IMG/VR virus record: IMGVR_UViG_3300034102_001276
Location: 1 to 20,910 of that record
Direction: 5' to 3' (one strand)
DNA from: a virus
Length of the DNA: 20,910 nt
Below the pieces are notes generated by a model. That model saw nothing but the letters and a program-made list of their open reading frames with translations. It made no database searches and was not told where the DNA came from. Positions 14,834 through 20,271 of the stretch are shown here, in pieces; positions within the stretch are counted from its first letter, which is position 1; each line of letters starts with the position of its first letter. The position numbers and the translations under genes were made by a program.

Positions 14834-16066
14834 TTAGAGTCCTAGTATTTGTGCTGTTTGCATAACCCGAATAACTGGGTATTTGTAGGCGATAAAATAA
14901 CCGGAGCAATCTGTCCAGTCGTCAATCGCAGGATGATTACTCCATTTTTCTGGATCGCCTTTATCGTCATAACCTTGAGTTTCTAAAGCGTTGGTTAAGT
15001 TTGGGCAAGTGTCGGTATTGATTAGCAACCTGTCGTGGCTTAATAGCCCGTTATAGGCGTTAATCCTGTCTCTCACCGCTGGATTGCTGGGCTTGTACTG
15101 TAATTGATAACCCGCTTGGGCGATCATGCTTATATCTGACTGACTTGAGTTTGTTTTGTTGGCCTTACCACTAGCATCTGGATAAATAACGCAAGTCTTA
15201 CCAGCATAACGGGTTAGGTTGTTGATGAAATCCTGTGTGTCATGACTGATAAACTCATCGACTGCTATCGGGTTATTGTTTTCAATGACGAAAACTACAG
15301 CACAACAGCCACCGATATTGAAATCAAGGCCGATATGAATAACGCTATCATTAGGCGTAAGAGATCGAGCAACATGGTGTTTAGTCCTATTGAAGAAGTG
15401 ATAAACCTTATTTTGATTGAGCGAAACGAACTCACCCTCAAGATACAGTTGCGCCAATATCGGATCGTAGTTGGCTAGTATTTGTTCGGCATAATCTTCT
15501 GGCAAGAATGGGTTTGAATAAGTCGAGGCTTTGAATAATGTATAGCCGTCTTGTTGTTTCTTCACCCACTTCTCATAGACGAAACCATTTACACCTTGGT
15601 CAGGTGTAGTCACTAAGCCCAGTGTGTTTTTATGTTCTCGGTTCTGTCTATTTCGTTCGGATATTTTTCGCCAGACTAAAGCGGCTTTGTCCTTGGGCAG
15701 TGTGTCCAATTCGTCACAGATAGAATGGGCTACCTCATAAGCAATGATTCGTTCCGGCCTATCGTAAGACCTGAATATAATCGTGCCATAACCGATAATG
15801 TCGATGGTGTAGCTGGATTTATTGGTTCTATACTCAAGACCTAGTTGCTCCAAGTCCTCCTCGATGCCGGGTATAGCCCGAAGTGTCAGTAAATCATAAA
15901 CCGGCATGTAATAAGCACCGTTTGCACCGGGGTCTGCAAGCAATAACCTAATGAGTCTCAGTGTTCCCGCTTTTGATTTACCCGAACCAAGACCACCCAC
16001 AATGGCGGGGTGTTTATCCTCACAATAGATGAAGGCATCTTGAGGCGCTGTTAAGTCAATAATCAT
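14834..16066 (-). CDS. terL: Terminase large subunit
   Basis: 410 residues. The ATPase has a clear P loop GGLGSGKS (24-31), a Walker B SICDELD (115-121, D118/E119) and a coupling motif GLVTTPDQG (~150-158). The C-terminal RNase H-like nuclease has acidic residues D248 (HIGLDFN), D297 (CVIYPDASG) and a late D382/D383 (AIDDWTD) in the expected order. ATG overlaps the TGA of the small subunit (ATGA at 16063-16066). The motor docks on the portal, pumps DNA into procapsids and cuts concatemers. The protein is somewhat short compared with many large terminases (usually 450-600 aa) because the N-terminal part before the P loop has only about 23 residues, but no key motif is missing. Confidence 0.95.
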   Translation of the reverse strand: MIIDLTAPQDAFIYCEDKHPAIVGGLGSGKSKAGTLRLIRLLLADPGANGAYYMPVYDLLTLRAIPGIEEDLEQLGLEYRTNKSSYTIDIIGYGTIIFRSYDRPERIIAYEVAHSICDELDTLPKDKAALVWRKISERNRQNREHKNTLGLVTTPDQGVNGFVYEKWVKKQQDGYTLFKASTYSNPFLPEDYAEQILANYDPILAQLYLEGEFVSLNQNKVYHFFNRTKHHVARSLTPNDSVIHIGLDFNIGGCCAVVFVIENNNPIAVDEFISHDTQDFINNLTRYAGKTCVIYPDASGKANKTNSSQSDISMIAQAGYQLQYKPSNPAVRDRINAYNGLLSHDRLLINTDTCPNLTNALETQGYDDKGDPEKWSNHPAIDDWTDCSGYFIAYKYPVIRVMQTAQILGL

Positions 16067-16521
16067 ATAACGCGCGTCATGAAGATCGGCTGCTGTGCAT
16101 TGGTGTTATTGATAACAGTTTGCGGATCTTTCCCCAATAATTGTTCCGAGGCTTTATTAACTGTCTCTTGAAATAACTTATGTTCATTCATTTCAAAATC
16201 TTCATTAACTTTTTTGTTCATGACTGCCAAGTTTTTAAGCGTCATGTTATTGAGTATTTGAGTGTGTTTTGTTCGCTCTTTTATCTCAGCGTCAACAACT
16301 GACAACAGCACAGGCTCAAGTGTTGACAATTCAACCCTGACCCTAGCAGCATCAACGATCAACTGTTGTTGTTCGCCTTTTATCCAGCCGTCTTTTTTGG
16401 CTTTCCGACTAATCGCTGCACGATCAATCCCAGTCTCTAAATTAATAGCTGATAGAGATTTTCCGACCTCAAATAACGCCCTTGCTTTTGCCCATATCTC
16501 GGGCTTTATCGCTAACGCCAT
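16063..16521 (-). CDS. terS: Terminase small subunit
   Basis: 152 residues. The N terminus forms a helix-turn-helix region of the terminase small-subunit kind (WAKARALFEVGKSLSAINLE, then TGIDRAAISRKAKKDGW), followed by a helical oligomerisation region and a C-terminal tail likely to contact the large subunit. It would bind the packaging site on phage DNA and regulate the motor. The start at 16521 is 3 nt after the stop of the small basic gene and there is no strong Shine-Dalgarno sequence, so translation is probably coupled. The gene adjoins terL with a 4-nt overlap. Confidence 0.85.
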   Translation of the reverse strand: MALAIKPEIWAKARALFEVGKSLSAINLETGIDRAAISRKAKKDGWIKGEQQQLIVDAARVRVELSTLEPVLLSVVDAEIKERTKHTQILNNMTLKNLAVMNKKVNEDFEMNEHKLFQETVNKASEQLLGKDPQTVINNTNAQQPIFMTRVI

Positions 16522-16524
16522 CGT

Positions 16525-16701
16525 TTAGAATGGAACCGCTGAATTTTTTGACGAGACTGAAGTTTTTGTGCCTTTTTTTGGCTTAAAAGCTCTAGCTATC
16601 TTGTTCGCTCTTTTCTGTGCCTCACTTAGTTTTGGGGTTCTAAACTTTCCCTTAACTTTCTTAGTGCCTCTTGTTCCTGATCCTGTGTTACCTGTTGCCA
16701 T
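16525..16701 (-). CDS. Small basic protein overlapping the PLD-fold gene (58 aa)
   Basis: A frame from ATG at 16701 to TAA at 16525, below common ORF length cut-offs. It overlaps the last ~76 nt of the gene upstream in another frame and then fills the whole 104-nt gap before terminase small subunit. The N-terminal half begins MATGNTGSGTRGTKKVKGKF, and the second half reads KLSEAQKRANKIARAFKPKK. The strongly basic Lys/Arg composition with almost no acidic residues suggests nucleic-acid binding. GGCGGGA lies roughly 7-12 nt upstream of the start. Adjacency to terS suggests a helper in packaging or in DNA condensation; this is inference and I do not recognise a family. Confidence 0.6.
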   Translation of the reverse strand: MATGNTGSGTRGTKKVKGKFRTPKLSEAQKRANKIARAFKPKKGTKTSVSSKNSAVPF

Positions 16702-17363
16702 AACTTTTCCCGCCTAAGCATTTGATGAGTTGCTTGATATTGATTTAATATTCCCGCTATCCACTCACGATGGAACGCGTATAAAACCGGACAATTATCA
16801 ATCGTTATCTGCTCTATGTTCATGGAGCTTCTTAAGTTTGCGGATCCACCAATAATGATGTGTTGCCCGCAAACTGTTTTAATTAGCGTTATCTTTGTAT
16901 GGATGCCAGCGACTGCCAGTGCAAACTGACCATTTCCAAGTTCGTTTGCTATATCTTCTATGCCAGACTTTCTTTCATGTGAAAAATAGAAATCCGATAT
17001 AACCAGACCCATGACGCCATTGAGCTTAAAGTCTTGAATGTTTTTAAGGCTATCAACATTTTCACGGCTCATTGACAGCGTTGAAATTAATATTTCTTCG
17101 GCTACCAAGTCATTGTCGAATAAATAGGCTTCTATTAAATCGCCTGCAATAAAGTTGCCAGATACGATGGCGTTGATGTGTTCGCCTTCTTCAACAATGC
17201 CAATATCTTTAACTAACTCTTGAGCATATTTATATTTGACGCATGATGGGCGTTTAAAGCGCTTTACGCGTGCAAATTTTGATGTTGCTGGCTTGCTTTC
17301 TTCATCTTCAAACATATCCATGTCAAAATCAAAATCATCAAATTCAGCGTTTAAATCTGCCAT
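16626..17363 (-). CDS. Phospholipase D-fold (HKD-like) protein in the packaging operon
   Basis: 245 residues. Residues ~155-185 carry a PLD-like half motif: IHTKITLIK (H155, K157), then HIIIGGSANLRSSMNIEQ with GSAN (173-176) and E184. In the canonical HxKx4Dx6GSxxN motif the Asp position is Lys (K162) here, and only one motif copy is present, so activity would need dimerisation and tolerance of that change. The first 30 residues are very acidic (DDFDFDMDMFEDEES), and a basic cluster follows (ARVKRFKRPSCVK). Single-motif PLD proteins include Nuc-type nucleases and restriction enzymes such as BfiI. The gene begins immediately after the stop of the coiled-coil membrane gene and lies upstream of terminase. 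A phage nuclease or DNA-binding role is plausible; no phospholipid role is implied. Confidence 0.75.
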   Translation of the reverse strand: MADLNAEFDDFDFDMDMFEDEESKPATSKFARVKRFKRPSCVKYKYAQELVKDIGIVEEGEHINAIVSGNFIAGDLIEAYLFDNDLVAEEILISTLSMSRENVDSLKNIQDFKLNGVMGLVISDFYFSHERKSGIEDIANELGNGQFALAVAGIHTKITLIKTVCGQHIIIGGSANLRSSMNIEQITIDNCPVLYAFHREWIAGILNQYQATHQMLRREKLWQQVTQDQEQEALRKLRESLEPQN

Positions 17364-17567
17364 TTACTTACTAATCTTTGTCTCAACAACCGTGAGTCGA
17401 TTATCTAGTCTTGATAACTCATGACGTAAGTCTCTATCTATCGTTGCCAGTGTTTCGTTTATTTCGCCTAGACGTTCGTGGAGCTTGTTACCCATCCAAC
17501 CAATGACGATAATTAGTACACTCATTAGTCCGCCCACTATCGGCATTAATATGTCTGCATCACTCAT
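17364..17567 (-). CDS. One-TM coiled-coil protein, candidate lysis protein (holin or inner-membrane spanin)
   Basis: The frame is open from 17633, but ATG at 17567 overlaps the lysozyme TGA (ATGA at 17564-17567), giving 67 residues. The protein has a short polar N terminus (MSDADI), a single hydrophobic helix at ~7-27 (MPIVGGLMSVLIIVIGWMG), then an amphipathic heptad helix (LHERLGEINETLATIDRDLR and beyond). This looks like a membrane-anchored coiled coil, as in i-spanins or small holin/holin-regulator proteins. Its coupling to the endolysin gene supports a lysis role. No overlapping lipoprotein (o-spanin) gene was found, so the exact role is open. Confidence 0.62.
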   Translation of the reverse strand: MSDADILMPIVGGLMSVLIIVIGWMGNKLHERLGEINETLATIDRDLRHELSRLDNRLTVVETKISK

Positions 17568-18022
17568 GCGTAAACCCCTGACTTCATCTGTGTGGATAGT
17601 TCTAACGCCCGATTGCCGACATCCTTTGCCCACTTTGAATCAAGCATTTCAATGGAGGCTTTCGTATAGTCTCCGGCTTTAACAAGTAATAATGCTTTCT
17701 TGAATTTGAGTAAACCCACTAATCCCATGTTGAAACACATATTGATTAATATGTCTTGGCGTACCGTGTCGAGTTTATTAATGAAAGGTATGGCTTCTTC
17801 GAGTTGATCGACGCATTTAGACACCATGAGTTTGAGTATCCTTTCGGCTTCAACTTCGTTCACGCCCTTTGTGTGAGCTTGGGCAATCTCTAGGCTACTT
17901 AAGTGCAGTGGGTTAGCTTTTAGGTTGTAACCGTAGCCTATTGTCTCCTTGCCAGCGCTGCAAAGATAAACCCGATTACGAAAACCCTCGTGACGTTTTA
18001 GTTGAGCTATCAATTTATCCAT
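17564..18022 (-). CDS. Phage lysozyme, T4-type (GH24) endolysin with Cys in place of catalytic Asp
   Basis: 152 residues. The active-site spacing of T4-type lysozymes is present: E12 (RHEGFR), eight residues, C21 (VYLCSAGKET), five residues, T27, then the IGYGYN loop. T4 lysozyme has Asp at the middle position; Cys occurs in some phage endolysins such as P1 Lyz. The C-terminal lobe has NMCFNMGLVGLLKFKKAL and SKWAKDVGNRALEL (family motif W...R...L). There is no N-terminal signal-anchor (SAR) segment, so release should depend on a holin. The enzyme cleaves peptidoglycan. It is the first gene after a promoter (18055-18081) and couples to the coiled-coil membrane gene. Confidence 0.92.
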   Translation of the reverse strand: MDKLIAQLKRHEGFRNRVYLCSAGKETIGYGYNLKANPLHLSSLEIAQAHTKGVNEVEAERILKLMVSKCVDQLEEAIPFINKLDTVRQDILINMCFNMGLVGLLKFKKALLLVKAGDYTKASIEMLDSKWAKDVGNRALELSTQMKSGVYA

Positions 18023-18026
18023 AAAA

Positions 18027-18040
18027 CACTATAGGTAGTG
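18027..18040 (-). promoter_or_regulatory. Small hairpin in the lysozyme leader, next to the start codon
   Basis: In the predicted ~26-nt leader of the lysozyme mRNA, CACTA, loop CCTA and TAGTG form a perfect 5-bp stem. It ends 4 nt (UUUU) before the ATG, where a ribosome-binding site would normally be. No Shine-Dalgarno sequence is visible. This could limit early translation of lysozyme, but so short a stem is of modest stability. Confidence 0.4.
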
Positions 18041-18054
18041 GTAATTTTGGCTCT

Positions 18055-18081
18055 ATTATACCATATCTTGTGTTTTTGCAA
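18055..18081 (-). promoter_or_regulatory. Sigma70-type promoter with extended -10, upstream of the lysozyme gene
   Basis: On the minus strand there is TTGCAA (18081-18076), a 15-nt spacer and TATAAT (18060-18055), with TGG directly before the -10. Start would be near 18048, about 26 nt upstream of the lysozyme ATG. The 12-mer ATATGGTATAAT and the box spacing are identical to the promoter at 12348-12374, and both have GCC about 4-5 nt after the -10 box. It separates the small early/middle genes from the lysis and packaging genes. Confidence 0.8.
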
Positions 18082-18103
18082 TATTTTCAACTTTGAATGA
18101 GCT

Positions 18104-18232
18104 TTAAAAATAACCATCGTCATCATCTGAATCTAATAATTCACCTATCTTTATCAGTGCATATTTCACTAAGCACATTGTCACGCCTATTACTCCAATG
18201 CAGATTGCAACCAATCCCGTAAGCAGTTCCAT
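18104..18232 (-). CDS. Small single-TM protein, holin candidate (42 aa)
   Basis: A frame of 44 codons begins at ATG 18238, but AAAGGA sits 6 nt before the second ATG (18232), so the product is probably 42 aa. It has one hydrophobic helix (LLTGLVAICIGVIGVTMCLV), then KYALIKIGELL and a very acidic end (DSDDDDGYF). The gene lies directly upstream of the lysozyme promoter, and the lysozyme has no signal-anchor, so a small holin-type or other inner-membrane role is reasonable. The ribosome-binding site and placement between adjacent genes (start 10 nt after an upstream stop) support that it is translated. Function not established from sequence. Confidence 0.6.
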   Translation of the reverse strand: MELLTGLVAICIGVIGVTMCLVKYALIKIGELLDSDDDDGYF

Positions 18233-18242
18233 GTCCATTCCT

Positions 18243-18401
18243 TTACCTCTGATGTTGAATTTCAATGTCGTATAGCGGTCTTTCTAAGCCACAATCTACA
18301 CATGTGCGTTTTTTCCAGCTCACATACGTTGCCCAGTGGGTGTGTTTACAATGTGCTACCCGTACTGGTGCATTAAATAAGTTGATTGGCTGAAAATTCA
18401 T
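18243..18401 (-). CDS. Small Cys/His-rich protein, probable zinc-binding (52 aa)
   Basis: A frame from ATG at 18401 to TAA at 18243. Residues ~17-37 carry HCKHTHW (H17, C18, H20, H22) and TCVDCG (C34, C37), a spacing able to bind one zinc ion in a ribbon-like fold, with CxxC at the end. It begins MNFQPINLFNAPVRVAHC. Such small phage zinc-ribbon proteins are common among middle genes but have no known shared function. Its stop region (AGGTAAAGGA) supplies the ribosome-binding site of the next gene. It starts 15 nt after the DUF3310 stop. Confidence 0.6.
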   Translation of the reverse strand: MNFQPINLFNAPVRVAHCKHTHWATYVSWKKRTCVDCGLERPLYDIEIQHQR

Positions 18402-18415
18402 TAGAGGCCAGCATG

Positions 18416-18610
18416 TCATATAAAATCATCCAGCATCGCTAAATAATCGAGTGCCTTAGCGGCATCATCATTACTGCCCTCTTTGCGTCCTGCCCTCAAT
18501 GAATACTTAATAGCGTTGCCCTTAATGAATCCAATGAACTCTTCGGCTGTTAGTAACCTCTCCATCAATGTGAAAGGCTCAATCGGCATATCTTTATAGT
18601 GCTGTTTCAT
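18416..18610 (-). CDS. DUF3310 family phage protein
   Basis: 64 residues. The pattern HYKDMPIEPFTLMERLL, then EFIGFIKGNAIKYSLRAGRK and DDAAKALDYLAML matches DUF3310 (HYk...ieP.......l....GNaIKY..RagrK.....D..KA..YL). This family is frequent in phages, often near nucleotide-metabolism or replication genes; some members are fused to nucleotide-modifying domains, and function is unknown. Start ATG overlaps the TGA of the gene before (ATGA at 18607-18610). Confidence 0.8.
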   Translation of the reverse strand: MKQHYKDMPIEPFTLMERLLTAEEFIGFIKGNAIKYSLRAGRKEGSNDDAAKALDYLAMLDDFI

Positions 18611-18795
18611 TTGATTACCTTTGCAAATGCTCTGTAACGAGCTTGGATAGGACTTAAACCTTCTTCTACGACTACTTCCCAGAACTTAGCCTTAAATAGC
18701 TCTTCCTCTTCCCCTGTTGGGTTTCGTCTGAATGTCTTTCTGCACTCATTGAAAAGAAAGTTGTTGTTTAGATCATCCATGTCATCCATCATCAT
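18607..18795 (-). CDS. Hypothetical phage protein (62 aa)
   Basis: A small acidic/helical protein, not recognised. The N terminus is Met/Asp-rich with four possible starts (18795, 18792, 18789, 18780). GGGGA at 18801-18797 gives the best spacing to ATG 18789. The body contains ECRKTFRRNPTGEEEELFKA and then FWEVVVEEGLSPIQARYRAF, suggesting two to three helices. It overlaps the stop of a 29-aa membrane ORF upstream and couples by ATGA to the DUF3310 gene. No membrane segment or cysteine cluster. Confidence 0.65.
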   Translation of the reverse strand: MMMDDMDDLNNNFLFNECRKTFRRNPTGEEEELFKAKFWEVVVEEGLSPIQARYRAFAKVIK

Positions 18796-18871
18796 TTCCC
18801 CAAGCCTTATAAATCACATACATCATAAAAATCATCGTTAAATAAAACGGTAAAATAATCCAACTAATCAT
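18782..18871 (-). CDS. Very small single-TM peptide (29 aa)
   Basis: A frame from ATG at 18871 (overlapping the RusA stop at 18864-18866) to TGA at 18782, overlapping the start of the next gene by 14 nt. It begins MISWIILPFYLTMIFMMYVI, then YKAWGNDDG: a 21-residue hydrophobic helix and a short polar tail, topology consistent with a bitopic membrane peptide. Overlap with both neighbours suggests translational coupling. Without this frame there would be a 68-nt non-coding gap in an otherwise gapless operon. Function unknown; small phage membrane peptides can be holins, superinfection-exclusion or envelope-targeting factors. Confidence 0.5.
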   Translation of the reverse strand: MISWIILPFYLTMIFMMYVIYKAWGNDDG

Positions 18872-19217
18872 CCGGTCCACCTGTTATTGATACTTTGATA
18901 TAACCCCCTGTTTCTGTATGCACCCAAGGACGGGTAATAAATCGGCTATCATCTATGCCAAGCGCATCTGCTATGCCGTCACGACCACTTTTAAAACTCG
19001 CTATCATGTTGTCGTCATCCCTTTGTCTTTTGTCCGGTGGATAGAATGTTATCCACAGATGTAATCTGCCTTCTGTTTCTGGCACAACAACCTTCGCGGC
19101 TTTTGTCATCAAGCAACATTGCAAACGATAAGCTTTAGCTGCTTTGCTTTTCTTCGCCCAATGTACGCGAGCGTTGGGTGATAGTTCTTGTGGAGGCCAA
19201 GGTAGGTGTAATTTCAT
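18864..19217 (-). CDS. rusA: RusA-type Holliday junction resolvase
   Basis: The frame is open from 19247, but ATG at 19217 overlaps the YbcO stop (ATGA) and begins MKLHLPWPPQELSPNARVHW, the standard RusA start (117 aa; E. coli RusA is 120). The active-site acids are in DKRQRDDDN (D67-D69), a Lys in MIASFKSGRD (K76, D80) and ALGIDDSRF (D89, D90), matching the D-x-D-N ... K ... D ... DD pattern. It dimerises and cuts four-way DNA junctions, resolving recombination intermediates and branched phage DNA before packaging. With NinB and YbcO it forms a nin-type recombination cassette, in the same order as in lambdoid prophages. Confidence 0.92.
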   Translation of the reverse strand: MKLHLPWPPQELSPNARVHWAKKSKAAKAYRLQCCLMTKAAKVVVPETEGRLHLWITFYPPDKRQRDDDNMIASFKSGRDGIADALGIDDSRFITRPWVHTETGGYIKVSITGGPDD

Positions 19218-19498
19218 CGTGTTGTTACCATGCCATTCTCTATCCAATAGTTCTGAGTTCTCTCAACACCCTGTCTATGTGCCAGTTCTGTATAATCTTT
19301 TTCAAATACCCAAGTGCGCCTGTCTACTTCGTCATGGCAACTGCTACAACAAAATGCACCCTGTAAGTCATGTTTCTTCAATGCCATACCACCACCACCT
19401 AAATGTGCCAATACCACTGTTTCAGGATTGCGATTACATACGCCCGGCAATCTGACTAAACACTCTTGACCGCGTGCGCTTTCTCGTAATTTACTCAT
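19214..19498 (-). CDS. ybcO: YbcO-like endonuclease (DUF1364, HNH-type zinc nuclease)
   Basis: 94 residues. MSKLRESARGQECLVRLPGV followed by CNRNPETVVLAHL and CCSSCHDEVDRRTW is a strong match to DUF1364/YbcO: LR..A.GQ.C.vR.PGvCn..peTvVLaH......g.K..D...a.cCs.CHd..D.R. Zinc ligands should be C13, C21, C51 and C54; H32 and H55 form the HNH-like active site. The protein from prophage DLP12 is a predicted DNA endonuclease encoded beside rusA, as here. Start ATG overlaps the stop of the true ninB frame (ATGA at 19495-19498), showing how this operon was arranged before ninB was broken. Confidence 0.9.
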   Translation of the reverse strand: MSKLRESARGQECLVRLPGVCNRNPETVVLAHLGGGGMALKKHDLQGAFCCSSCHDEVDRRTWVFEKDYTELAHRQGVERTQNYWIENGMVTTR

Positions 19499-19921
19499 AA
19501 GTTACTCGTAAATCTCACGTCCAACTCAGTCACCGCATAAGCGTATAGCCGTTCAAAATAGATACTCATGCCCTTCGTGGTTAGCTTTGTTGTGCTGCCG
19601 ACCATTTTTAACGTACCGTCTGGCATTTCTTCCCATTTCACATAATCTGGCAAGGGTTAATTCGTCACTGGGTACGTCCGGTAAAAATAATCCTTTTAAA
19701 TGTTCGTGCCAGATTTTAGGTGTGTAGCCTTTGCCGTCTATTCGCACTTGTCTGGATATGTCACCGAGTATGGCTTTCCACTGATAACGGTTCTGTCCAC
19801 TGGTGCGCTTCTTGACGTGTTTTTGTATAACGACTTCCATTGATCCGTCAGTCGGTAATTTTCCCAACGCTTTTTGTGCTTCGATCGGGCCACGTTCATC
19901 AATGACAAAAGTAAATTTCAT
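19495..19921 (-). CDS. ninB: NinB recombination protein, interrupted by a one-base frameshift
   Basis: Residues 1-89 (MKFTFVIDERGPIEAQKALG... KKRTSGQNRYQWKAILGDIS ... GYTPKIWHEHLKGLF) match NinB (lambda Orf), a recombination mediator that binds SSB/ssDNA and assists phage recombination. After codon ACC (19657-19655) the frame would run on to a stop at 19553, giving a 122-aa product with an unrelated tail (ARLCEMGRNARR). Skipping one base in the CCC/GGG run at 19654-19656 restores the NinB C terminus: LPDYVKWEEMPDGTLKMVGS, then TTKLTTKGMSIYFERLYAYA and VTELDVRF, ending at TGA 19497-19495. Reconstructed length is 141 aa (lambda NinB is 146), and the restored stop overlaps the YbcO ATG. This is a one-base insertion, an assembly error, or a programmed +1 shift. 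Confidence 0.88.
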
Positions 19922-19934
19922 GCGCTAATTACCC

Positions 19935-19962
19935 TTGACATTTGTAGCCTATAAGCTACAAT
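19935..19962 (+). promoter_or_regulatory. Promoter of the toxin-antitoxin operon
   Basis: TTGACA (19935-19940), a 16-nt spacer and TACAAT (19957-19962) form a strong sigma70 promoter on the plus strand. The expected start is about 7 nt after the -10 box, at or within a base or two of the A of the toxin ATG (19969). The -35 box lies 13 nt from the ninB start, which reads the other way. Confidence 0.85.
19943..19960. promoter_or_regulatory. Palindromic operator overlapping the toxin-antitoxin promoter
   Basis: TGTAGC (19943-19948), six bases, GCTACA (19955-19960): a perfect 6+6 inverted repeat lying in the spacer and over most of the -10 box. This is the usual place for a repressor site in an autoregulated type II operon, so the HTH antitoxin is the likely ligand. 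Binding would block RNA polymerase. Confidence 0.75.
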
Positions 19963-19968
19963 AGACTC

Positions 19969-20262
19969 ATGAATTACGAAATACACACTACTGAAGTTTT
20001 TGACAAATGGACTGCCAAGTTGAAAGACCGTCAAGCAGCTATGGCAATAGCGTTGCGTTTGGCTAGGGTTGCTAGTGGTAACTTTGGTGATACTAAAGTC
20101 ATTGGTGATGGTGTGAGTGAACTGCGTATTTTTGTTGGCCCAGGCTATCGAATTTATTACACTATCCGTAATAACGAAATTGTTATATTGCTGTGTGGTG
20201 GTGATAAATCTTCCCAACAAAACGATATTAAACAAGCCAAAGAACTGGCTAAAAACTTGTGA
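19969..20262 (+). CDS. Type II toxin, RelE/ParE superfamily (HigB-like, 'addiction module killer protein')
   Basis: 97 residues. GDTKVIGDGVSELRIFVGPG, then YRIYYTIRNNEIVILLCGGD and KSSQQNDIKQAKELAKNL are hallmarks of the addiction-module killer protein subfamily (TIGR02683/COG3657), in the RelE/ParE fold. Conserved R53, Y60, R61 and the GGDK (77-80) patch are in place. Relatives mostly cleave mRNA on the ribosome, but the exact target is not known for this one. It is the first gene of the pair, as in HigBA modules. There is no Shine-Dalgarno sequence before the ATG, and the promoter places the RNA 5' end at the start codon, so translation may be leaderless. It reads against the phage genes. 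Confidence 0.93.
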   Translation: MNYEIHTTEVFDKWTAKLKDRQAAMAIALRLARVASGNFGDTKVIGDGVSELRIFVGPGYRIYYTIRNNEIVILLCGGDKSSQQNDIKQAKELAKNL

Positions 20263-20271
20263 GACTTCCCG

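Noticed and set aside
14832-14909. N-terminal extension of the portal frame (26 extra residues)
   Set aside because: It overlaps the end of the terminase gene, and the translation (MLRLFYRLQIPSY...) has no portal-like character. ATG at 14831 immediately after the terminase stop is preferred.
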